DNA of 13,094 bases from Sulfurospirillum sp. (GTDB lineage Bacteria > Campylobacterota > Campylobacteria > Campylobacterales > QNZT01). The notes under the pieces were generated by a model. The model saw only the letters and a program-made list of their open reading frames with translations, was not told the DNA's origin and made no database searches. A program made the position numbers and the translations under genes. How positions within the stretch are numbered: the first letter of the stretch is position 1; every line of letters begins with the position of its first letter. The stretch lies in the NCBI GenBank assembly GCA_003978455.1, contig QNZT01000065.1, positions 1 to 13,094 of the forward strand. Reading direction: 5' to 3'. Positions 7,265 through 13,094 of the stretch are shown here, in pieces.

Positions 7265-7290
7265 AAATCAAAAAAATGAAGGAATGCAAC

Positions 7291-8322
7291 ATGGATGAAA
7301 AGAAGAAAAAAGCACTTGATCTGACCATCAAACAGATCGACAAAACTTTCGGCAAAGGCGCTATCGTCAGACTCGGAGACAAAGAGATCGAACCTATCGA
7401 CGCGATCAGCACCGGTTCTCTGGGACTCGATATGGCACTGGGTATCGGCGGTGTACCCAAAGGAAGGGTCATCGAGATCTACGGACCGGAGAGCTCCGGT
7501 AAGACCACTCTCGCCCTCCAGATCACCGCAGAGTGTCAGCGGGAGGGAGGTATCGCCGCCTTTATCGACGCGGAGCACGCTCTCGATACCAAATATGCCA
7601 GAAATCTAGGTGTCGATGTGGACAATCTCTATGTATCCCAGCCCGACTTCGGTGAACAGGCACTCGATATCGTCGAAACTATGGCAAGAAGCGGCGCGAT
7701 CGACCTGATCGTCGTGGACTCTGTCGCCGCACTGACGCCCAAAGCAGAGATCGAGGGCGACATGGGCGACACACACGTCGGTCTTCAGGCGCGTCTGATG
7801 AGCCAGGCACTCCGAAAACTCACCGGTGTCCTGCACAAGATGAACACCACTGTCATCTTCATCAACCAGATCCGTATGAAGATAGGCACCATGGGCTACG
7901 GCTCACCCGAAACCACCACCGGCGGTAATGCCCTGAAATTTTACGCTTCGGTACGTATCGACGTACGCCGGATCGCGACACTCAAACAGGCGGAAGAAAA
8001 CATCGGTAACAGGGTCAAGGCGAAAGTGATCAAAAACAAAGTGGCACCTCCGTTTAAACAAGTAGAATTTGATATAATGTTCGGAGAGGGAATCTCCAAA
8101 GAGGGTGAACTGGTCGATTACGGCGTGAAACTGGATATCATCGACAAAAGTGGTGCATGGTTCAGCTACGGCGACAAAAAGCTGGGTCAGGGGCGTGAAA
8201 ATGTCAAAGCACTCCTCAAAGAAGATCCCGAACTCGCCAAAGAGATCGAAAACGGCATAAAAAGTGCTATGGGTATCGGAGAGAGCGAGCAAGACGAACG
8301 CTCCGAGGAGCAAGAGTCCTAA
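7291..8322 (+). CDS. recA: Recombinase RecA
   Basis: 343 residues. I chose ATG 7291 because GAAGGA at 7278-7283 lies 7 nt upstream. The in-frame ATG at 7276 would begin almost at the predicted transcript start and has no binding site. The ATPase core is complete: GPESSGKT at 65-72, the 'IDAEHALD' and 'IVVDSVAAL' strands, the 'FINQIRMKIG' region with the loop L2 segment after it (GSPETTTGGNALKFYAS), and the acidic C-terminal tail (SEQDERSEEQES) that tunes DNA binding. It forms filaments on single-stranded DNA made by AddAB, pairs homologues and drives recombinational repair. It has a dedicated promoter, and eno begins only 30 bp downstream without a visible terminator, so the two are probably co-transcribed. 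Confidence 0.98.
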   Translation: MDEKKKKALDLTIKQIDKTFGKGAIVRLGDKEIEPIDAISTGSLGLDMALGIGGVPKGRVIEIYGPESSGKTTLALQITAECQREGGIAAFIDAEHALDTKYARNLGVDVDNLYVSQPDFGEQALDIVETMARSGAIDLIVVDSVAALTPKAEIEGDMGDTHVGLQARLMSQALRKLTGVLHKMNTTVIFINQIRMKIGTMGYGSPETTTGGNALKFYASVRIDVRRIATLKQAEENIGNRVKAKVIKNKVAPPFKQVEFDIMFGEGISKEGELVDYGVKLDIIDKSGAWFSYGDKKLGQGRENVKALLKEDPELAKEIENGIKSAMGIGESEQDERSEEQES

Positions 8323-8352
8323 AACTTTACAATACAAGGAGAGCAACAAACC

Positions 8353-9621
8353 ATGGTTTATATAGACGATATCTATGCAGATGAAGTACTCGACAGCCGG
8401 GGCAATCCCACTGTCCGTGCAACTGTCGTACTGAGCGACGGAACACAGGCAAACGCGATCGTACCTTCAGGTGCCAGTACCGGTAAAAGAGAAGCGCTGG
8501 AACTCAGAGACGGAGACGACAGATATATGGGCAAAGGTGTCCTCAAAGCCTGTGACAATGTCAATACAAAAATTGCAGACGAACTCATAGGTGTCAGTCC
8601 CTATAACCAGGCAGAGGTCGATGCCATCATGAAACAGCTCGACGGCAGCGACAACTACGAAAACCTCGGTGCAAATGCAGTACTTGGTGTCTCCATGGCA
8701 GTTGCAAGAGCAGCAGCTGAGAGTCTGGGCATACCGCTCTACAGATACCTCGGCGGCAGCAACGCCATGACACTTCCCGTACCGATGTTCAACATCATCA
8801 ACGGAGGAAGCCACGCAAACAACAGTGTCGATTTCCAGGAGTACATGATCATGCCGCTCAACTTCGACAACTTTGCCGATGCGCTCAGAGCTGCCGCTGA
8901 AGTCTACCACAACCTCAAAAAGATCATCGCGGATATGGGTGAGAGTACCGCACTCGGTGATGAAGGCGGTTTCGCACCGAACCTCAAAAACAACGAAGAA
9001 CCGATCCAGGTCATCATGCAGGCGATCGAAAAGGCGGGCTACAAAGCAGGTGAAGATATCGCAATCGCACTGGACGTTGCAAGTAGCGAACTGGTTACAG
9101 ACGGCGGATACAAGCTCGACTCGGAAAACCGCATCCTCAGCGCAGAAGAGTTGGTAGCCTACTATGAAGACCTTTGTGAAAAGTACCCTATCGTCTCCAT
9201 CGAAGACGGTTTGAGTGAAGATGACTGGGACGGTTGGAAGATCCTGACCGAGAGACTTGGAGAGAAGATCCAGCTCGTCGGAGACGATCTTTTCGTTACC
9301 AATGAAAAAATCCTACAGGAAGGTATCGACAAAAATATCGCCAACTCTATTTTGATCAAACCCAACCAGATCGGTTCTGTCACAGAGACGATGGATACAG
9401 TCAGACTGGCACAGCGAAGCGGTTACAAGTGTGTCATGAGTCACAGAAGCGGCGAGAGTGAAGATGCTTTTATCGCAGACTTTGCCGTAGCACTCAACAC
9501 TGGTGAGATCAAAACAGGTTCCACCGCCAGAGGTGAGCGTACAGCAAAATACAACCGACTGCTGGAGATAGAGAGAGAACTCGGTTTCAGCGAGTACCCG
9601 GGGAGTAAACTCTTCTCCTGA
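8353..9621 (+). CDS. eno: Enolase (phosphopyruvate hydratase)
   Basis: 422 residues, a normal bacterial length. It interconverts 2-phosphoglycerate and phosphoenolpyruvate in glycolysis and gluconeogenesis. Catalytic residues are in place: E204 (DEGGFAP) and K336 (LIKPNQIG). The Mg ligands are D241 (ALDVASSE), E284 (SIEDGL) and D311 (GDDLFVTN). The substrate loop SGASTGKRE and the SHRSGE signature are also present. AAGGAG lies about 10 nt before ATG 8353. The 30-bp gap after recA holds a TACAAT at 8328-8333 that could be a weak -10, but no -35. In a probable autotroph the enzyme would mainly supply biosynthesis, which is inference. The stop overlaps the next start (TGATG), so the downstream division-type gene is translationally coupled. 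Confidence 0.98.
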   Translation: MVYIDDIYADEVLDSRGNPTVRATVVLSDGTQANAIVPSGASTGKREALELRDGDDRYMGKGVLKACDNVNTKIADELIGVSPYNQAEVDAIMKQLDGSDNYENLGANAVLGVSMAVARAAAESLGIPLYRYLGGSNAMTLPVPMFNIINGGSHANNSVDFQEYMIMPLNFDNFADALRAAAEVYHNLKKIIADMGESTALGDEGGFAPNLKNNEEPIQVIMQAIEKAGYKAGEDIAIALDVASSELVTDGGYKLDSENRILSAEELVAYYEDLCEKYPIVSIEDGLSEDDWDGWKILTERLGEKIQLVGDDLFVTNEKILQEGIDKNIANSILIKPNQIGSVTETMDTVRLAQRSGYKCVMSHRSGESEDAFIADFAVALNTGEIKTGSTARGERTAKYNRLLEIERELGFSEYPGSKLFS

Positions 9622-9914
9622 TGTCTCAGATCACCGATGAGCTTTCTCAGGATACAGCCCAGAAAGAGAGCGGATTCTCTTTTTTGCAGGTTGTTTTCCT
9701 GATTTTGCTGGTACTGCTGGCGGCAGTCTATATGGGGGAGACACTCTTTGGGAAAAACTCTCTCGATGTACTGCTCTCACTCAGAAAGCAGCAGGAAATT
9801 CTTGACAGCAAGATAGCGCGTATCAGTAAAGAGAATGCTATCTTGCAAAAAAAGTACTTTGAACTACGCGCACTGATGCCCGAAAAGAGTGACGAGGAGC
9901 AAACACTGCCATGA
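9621..9914 (+). CDS. FtsB/DivIC-like septum-formation initiator protein
   Basis: 97 residues from ATG 9621, which shares one base with the eno stop. Layout: a polar cytoplasmic N-terminus (1-19), one membrane helix (about 20-43, FLQVVFLILLVLLAAVYMG), then a periplasmic coiled coil (about 50-86) with leucine heptads (LLSLRKQQEILDSKIARISKENAILQKKYFELRAL). This is the bitopic, short, coiled-coil form of FtsB/DivIC proteins, which bridge FtsL and FtsQ in the divisome. An enolase neighbour is also typical: ftsB lies near eno in many proteobacteria, including E. coli. Sequence conservation in the family is low, so the assignment rests on topology and position. It overlaps the AMIN gene by 4 nt (ATGA). 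Confidence 0.75.
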   Translation: MSQITDELSQDTAQKESGFSFLQVVFLILLVLLAAVYMGETLFGKNSLDVLLSLRKQQEILDSKIARISKENAILQKKYFELRALMPEKSDEEQTLP

Positions 9915-10609
9915 GATCACACATAAAACTACTTTTGACAATGCTACTTTTGCTCACATCTGCTGCCGAAACGAGAGAAAACCCTTTTGCACCGGTTAAG
10001 CAGTACGATGGTGAACCTCTGACCAAACCTATTCCCGTACCGGACTTTCAACAGGAGGTCGTTCCTGTTCATGTCATCAGTCAGGCAAAGTGCCGTATCG
10101 AAGAGCCCGTCACGGAGATAGTGACTCCCCCGCCCCCTGCACAAACATGGGAAGAGATCCAGGCAGTTGTTCAGGTCGAAAAGCCCGAAAAGAAAAAGCC
10201 GATTCTCTTTGTGAAAAAGAGTAGTGTCACACCGAAACATCGTCTGCATCACAAAGCTGTAAAGCAGCGCCCTGTAAAACGAAAAGTATATACAAAACCG
10301 AAACGACGTCTCATTTACAGCAATGCCAACCTGAAGATCTACATGAAGGCAAACCGCCTGAAGATCGTTACCGACGACTGTATCATCCAGGATTTCAGGC
10401 TTAGAAGACCGGAGCGTCTGGTACTCGACTTCGGAGATGATTTCGTGCTCTACGACACGATCCGAAAAACCATCCGTTCACGCTACGTCAAGATGCTGAA
10501 AATAGGCACACACGATCGTTTTTACCGACTGACATTTGTGCTATCGGGTGACTATCGTTATCGAATCAAAAAAAAGTCCAACGGCTATAGTATCACTTTT
10601 TTACACTAG
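9911..10609 (+). CDS. AMIN-domain periplasmic protein
   Basis: 232 residues. Residues 1-19 form a signal peptide (MRSHIKLLLTMLLLLTSAA). Residues about 20-100 are a proline-rich, low-complexity linker, and 100-135 are strongly basic (Lys/Arg/His). The C-terminal 95 residues form a beta-rich AMIN domain ('LKIYMKANRLKIVTDD', 'RPERLVLDFGDDF', 'RYVKMLKIGTHDRFYRLTFVLSG', 'YRIKKKSNGYSITF'). AMIN domains bind peptidoglycan and target amidases or secretins to septa or poles; no amidase domain is fused here. I recall a homologous gene in the same place in C. jejuni (Cj1670c, CgpA, a glycosylated protein). The 4-nt overlap with the FtsB-like gene suggests a cell-wall or division partnership. Its 3' end overlaps the opposing antiporter gene by 17 bp. 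Confidence 0.75.
   Translation: MRSHIKLLLTMLLLLTSAAETRENPFAPVKQYDGEPLTKPIPVPDFQQEVVPVHVISQAKCRIEEPVTEIVTPPPPAQTWEEIQAVVQVEKPEKKKPILFVKKSSVTPKHRLHHKAVKQRPVKRKVYTKPKRRLIYSNANLKIYMKANRLKIVTDDCIIQDFRLRRPERLVLDFGDDFVLYDTIRKTIRSRYVKMLKIGTHDRFYRLTFVLSGDYRYRIKKKSNGYSITFLH
10570..10602. terminator. Possible weak bidirectional terminator in the convergent overlap
   Basis: AAAAAAGT (10570-10577) and ACTTTTTT (10595-10602) are perfect 8-bp inverted repeats around a 17-nt loop, exactly where the + strand AMIN gene and the - strand antiporter gene end. Each strand would read an A tract, a loop, then a T tract. The stem is nearly all A-T and no GC-rich core is visible, so termination here would be inefficient. 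Both tracts also encode residues (Lys codons on both strands). Confidence 0.25.
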
Positions 10610-11774
10610 TCCGTTTTCGTCTCTGCTTTTCGCTATAGACAGAGATAGTTTTGATACTGACCATCACGATGATTACCTCAAACAGACTTGCTAGTATAAA
10701 TGCATAGTACTCAAATTGTATCATCCTGTTATTGTGGTATCCCAAAGCTGCAATCGCAACAAGCAGTGTCAGCGGCATAGAGTGCGAAAGGGAAAAGAGA
10801 AGCATCTCTTTGAAGTTGAAAATCTTGAAAAATGCGATCGCCGATAGCATACGGATGCCGATCATCGAAGCGGTAATCATCAACGCAAAGATCACAAGTC
10901 CCTCTTCCTGCAACGCTTCGAGTTTAAAAGTAGAACCGGTATAGACAAAAAAGATCGGCACCAGAAAACCGAATCCAAATGTTGAAAGCTTGTGCGGCAG
11001 TTCTCTCTGGTGCTCAAAAAAGGTCGCAATAAAGATACCGGCGATAAACGCCCCGAATGCGATCTCCAGATCCAGCATCAGCATCACCGCGATCATGAGA
11101 AAAAAGAGCGCCATACTCAGCCTGATATCTTTTTCATCTTTGTCCCAGTCCAGTGGAATCAGATAGGTCTTGATCTCCGGATACCACCAGAAAAGCAGTC
11201 TGAAAAGTTTGAACACAACAACCAGAGCCAAAAGGAAAAGTGCGAGAAACCCCAGTGTTTCATAAAGCTCTATCCCATAACCATGTTTTAGCATCGCACC
11301 TGTCACCGTCAGCGCGATGATACTCACCAGCTCTCCGAGCACACCGATCTGCATCGAGAGATTGAGCCATTTGGTCTCTTTGCCGTACTCTTTATAGAGC
11401 GTCACGATCAAACCGACCGAGATCAACGGCAAAAAGAGTGTAAATATAGTATCGAAACCGACACTTTTGACACTGATATAGGAGAAGATATAGAGCAGCG
11501 AAATATAGATCAAGCCCCGTGTTTTGATCTCTCTATCCATCTTCATGAGATCCCGGATATTGACCTCCATCCCCGCCAGAAACATCAGATAGTAAAAACC
11601 CACCTCAGCGATCAGCTCAAAGAGATGATTTTCCCCCAGAAAGTGAAAATACCCCATCACCGTTCCGAGGATGATCTCGACAGGCGTCGTGGGGATCTTC
11701 AAAAATCGGGAGATATAAGGAGAGATAAAGATGATTATCGACAGTGTGACGATGATGGAGACGGCATTATCCAT
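10593..11774 (-). CDS. CPA2-type cation:proton antiporter (Na+/H+ exchanger family)
   Basis: 393 residues, very hydrophobic, about 12 membrane helices. It opens with the family pattern 'ISRFLKIPTTPVEIILGTVMG' followed by 'FYYLMFLAGMEVNIRDL', and later has 'FGAFIAGIFIATF', all typical of KefB/NapA-type exchangers (PF00999). The protein stops after the last helix with a basic tail. It has no TrkA-N/RCK or ligand-gating domain, so it is not a full Kef channel. In the helix that usually carries the ion-binding Asp it has G147-E148-L149, an acidic residue of the wrong type for the usual Asp. Probable role: Na+ or K+ exchange for H+, thus pH and salt balance; the ion is unknown. The ATG lies inside the bioB 3' end (8-nt overlap), so it is co-translated from a topA-bioB-antiporter transcript. 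Confidence 0.8.
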   Translation of the reverse strand: MDNAVSIIVTLSIIIFISPYISRFLKIPTTPVEIILGTVMGYFHFLGENHLFELIAEVGFYYLMFLAGMEVNIRDLMKMDREIKTRGLIYISLLYIFSYISVKSVGFDTIFTLFLPLISVGLIVTLYKEYGKETKWLNLSMQIGVLGELVSIIALTVTGAMLKHGYGIELYETLGFLALFLLALVVVFKLFRLLFWWYPEIKTYLIPLDWDKDEKDIRLSMALFFLMIAVMLMLDLEIAFGAFIAGIFIATFFEHQRELPHKLSTFGFGFLVPIFFVYTGSTFKLEALQEEGLVIFALMITASMIGIRMLSAIAFFKIFNFKEMLLFSLSHSMPLTLLVAIAALGYHNNRMIQFEYYAFILASLFEVIIVMVSIKTISVYSEKQRRKRTSVKK

Positions 11775-12615
11775 GGCAGCTTTGCGCGATCTTCAAGCCA
11801 AGCGACTCCAGCATCACGATATCCTTGTCCGGAGCATTGCCCCTGGTGGTCAGATAGTTACCGATCACGATAGAATCGGCACCCGCGGAAAATATCTCCC
11901 CCTGCCGTTCACCAAACATCCGCTCACGCCCGCCGGCAACCATCACCATAGACTCCGGCAACTGCGACTTGACATAGCGGATGATCTCCAGCGATGTGTC
12001 GATACCCAGAGGATTTTCATGAAGCGGAAGCGCGGGATTAGGATGAAAAAAGTTGATCGCCACCGATGCCGGAGAGAGCGCTTTTAGAGATGCCACCATA
12101 GAGATACGATCCTCCTCGCTCTCTCCCATCCCGAAAATCCCGCCGCTGCAGAGATCGAGCCCGGCGATTTTGGTATTTTCACACGTCTCGTACCGCTCAT
12201 CCCAGCTGTGGGTCGTACAGATCTCAGGATAGTACGCACGTGACGTTTCGAGGTTATGGTTGTAGCTTCCCACACCCGCCTCTTTCAACTCTCGCAGCTG
12301 CGTAACACTCGCCGTGCCGTTACAGGCGATGATATTGAGATCGGGTTCCACCTTTTTGACCGCCGCAGCCGCTTCACAGACAAACTCCAGCGTCCTGTCG
12401 GTGATCCCTTTCCCCGCTGTCACCAGACAAAAGCCGATCGCACGGTTTGCACGCGCCCTTTTTGCTTCATGAACGATATCCTCCAGCGGCTTGTATCTGT
12501 AGCGCTCTATATCCGCCTGATACTTTGCCGCCTGCGTACAAAAACTGCAATCCTCACTGCAACTTCCGCTGGAGATATTGCTGATGGCGCATAAAAAAAC
12601 CGTTTTCTCAGGCAT
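11767..12615 (-). CDS. bioB: Biotin synthase
   Basis: 282 residues, the short Campylobacterota form (E. coli BioB has 346). A radical SAM enzyme that inserts sulfur into dethiobiotin. The [4Fe-4S] motif is C19-x3-C23-x2-C26 (SGSCSEDCSFC). The sacrificial [2Fe-2S] cluster ligands fit C63 (GFCLVTAG), C98 (ACNG), C156 (LCSGGIFGMGE) and R230 (AGGRERMF), with spacings close to E. coli C97, C128, C188 and R260. Other conserved parts are 'YNHNLETS' and 'NFFHPNPALPL'. The start overlaps the topA stop by 8 nt. No other biotin genes are in the window. The topA-bioB pairing is one I recall from C. jejuni, so it is probably ancestral, not a biotin operon. Confidence 0.95.
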   Translation of the reverse strand: MPEKTVFLCAISNISSGSCSEDCSFCTQAAKYQADIERYRYKPLEDIVHEAKRARANRAIGFCLVTAGKGITDRTLEFVCEAAAAVKKVEPDLNIIACNGTASVTQLRELKEAGVGSYNHNLETSRAYYPEICTTHSWDERYETCENTKIAGLDLCSGGIFGMGESEEDRISMVASLKALSPASVAINFFHPNPALPLHENPLGIDTSLEIIRYVKSQLPESMVMVAGGRERMFGERQGEIFSAGADSIVIGNYLTTRGNAPDKDIVMLESLGLKIAQSCHG

Positions 12616-13094
12616 CTTCGCGATGTTTACACTTGATACATTCGAAGATATCTTTTTTGCGGAACGTCCGCTTCGCCATCATATAACCGCACTCAGGACA
12701 CTTTCTGTCCACCGGCTTGTAGGTCGAAATAAACTTGCATTTTGGATAGTTCGCGCAGCCGTAAAACTTCCCGCGCCGTGACTTTCGCTCGACGATCCCG
12801 CCGCCGCACTCAGGACACGCGACCCCCTCCAGCGTCGGCAGTACCTTTTTCTCTTTTTCGGTACCGTCGATATTTTTGGTGTACTTGCACTTCGGAAAAC
12901 CGCTGCACGCGATAAACTCCCCGTAGCGCCCTTTGCGTTTCAGCAACTCTTCACCGCACTGCGGACACTTTTCGCCCGTCGGGATGGCAACCTTCTGACT
13001 CTTGATATTTTTCTTGCCCTTCTCCACCTCTTCGATGAAAGGGTTGTAAAACTCCCAGAGCACCTTTTGCCACTCTTTTTTCCCTTCGGCGATC
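12608..13094 (-). CDS. topA: DNA topoisomerase I, C-terminal zinc-ribbon region (partial)
   Basis: The frame runs in from the right edge (coding to 13093) and gives 161 residues up to the stop at 12608. It begins IAEGKKEWQKVLWEFYNPF, the standard end of the TopA catalytic core. Three four-cysteine zinc ribbons follow: CPQCG with C..C in 'CSGFPKC', CPECG with 'CANYPKC', and CPECG with 'CIKC'. These bind single-stranded DNA and RNA polymerase in topoisomerase IA enzymes, which relax negative supercoils. The GTG at 13061-13063 is internal, not a start. The active-site Tyr and toprim domain lie outside the window. The last 8 nt overlap bioB. Confidence 0.95.
   Translation of the reverse strand, partial: IAEGKKEWQKVLWEFYNPFIEEVEKGKKNIKSQKVAIPTGEKCPQCGEELLKRKGRYGEFIACSGFPKCKYTKNIDGTEKEKKVLPTLEGVACPECGGGIVERKSRRGKFYGCANYPKCKFISTYKPVDRKCPECGYMMAKRTFRKKDIFECIKCKHREDA

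Larger units (their letters stand above)
2231..12473. repeat. Dispersed 8-bp palindrome TTCATGAA (11 copies)
   Basis: Exact copies begin at 2231, 3142, 3317, 3497, 4186, 4867, 5500, 5884, 6106, 12016 and 12466. About 0.2 copies would be expected in 13 kb of random sequence. Nine lie in addBA and two in bioB. Ten of the eleven spell NTT-CAT-GAA, that is X-His-Glu, in the gene frame. The copy at 3142 is read in another phase (Phe-Met-Lys). Near-matches ending in GAG occur at 594, 6931 and 11542. Codon-pair preference is the simplest explanation; see findings. Confidence 0.5.

Noticed and set aside
7209..7290. LexA/SOS box before recA
   Set aside because: No CTG-N10-CAG or GAAC-N4-GTTC type site is present, and studied members of this phylum lack LexA.
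1..13094. Mobile element, defence island, CRISPR array or RNA genes
   Set aside because: No transposase, integrase, terminal repeats, regularly spaced repeats or tRNA-like folds were seen. Gene content is conserved housekeeping DNA.

Overview
This window looks like chromosomal core DNA from a member of the Campylobacterota (formerly Epsilonproteobacteria), probably a Sulfurovum- or Sulfurimonas-like environmental lineage. That placement is inferred from compact AddA and AddB proteins, a 343-residue RecA, a 282-residue BioB, and gene groupings that I recall from Campylobacter jejuni: ccoP-DUF4006-FixH-addB-addA, recA-eno-ftsB-like-AMIN, and topA-bioB. The genus is a guess. I see no mobile element, CRISPR array, tRNA or rRNA. 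Coding density is very high, and the two longest gaps between genes are 66 and 82 bp.

Region 1 (1-1568, + strand, AT-richer than what follows) is the tail of a cbb3 cytochrome oxidase operon. It holds the last codons of ccoP, a DUF4006-like one-helix membrane protein, an unannotated 34-residue membrane microprotein, a secreted and membrane-anchored TPM-like protein, and a FixH-like protein. These probably help assemble or maintain the oxidase. Region 2 (1555-6656, + strand) is addB-addA, the double-strand-break end-processing helicase-nuclease. addB overlaps the FixH-like gene by 14 nt, and addB/addA share a TGATG junction.

Region 3 (6657-10609, + strand) opens with a promoter-like gap and an unrecognised coiled-coil gene. 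A second gap follows with a strong recA promoter, then recA, eno, an FtsB/DivIC-like protein and an AMIN-domain protein. The last three are joined by 1-nt and 4-nt overlaps. Both gaps carry a perfect AT-rich palindrome against the promoter. Region 4 (10593-13094, - strand) reads topA (3' end), bioB and a CPA2-type cation/proton antiporter, joined by 8-nt overlaps. Its last gene collides tail-to-tail with the AMIN gene, with a 17-bp overlap of coding sequence.

Most of the window is ordinary. The points most worth a second look are the undescribed small genes behind ccoP, the two promoter palindromes flanking the coiled-coil gene, that gene itself between addA and recA, and an excess of the 8-bp palindrome TTCATGAA (11 exact copies, nine of them inside addBA).
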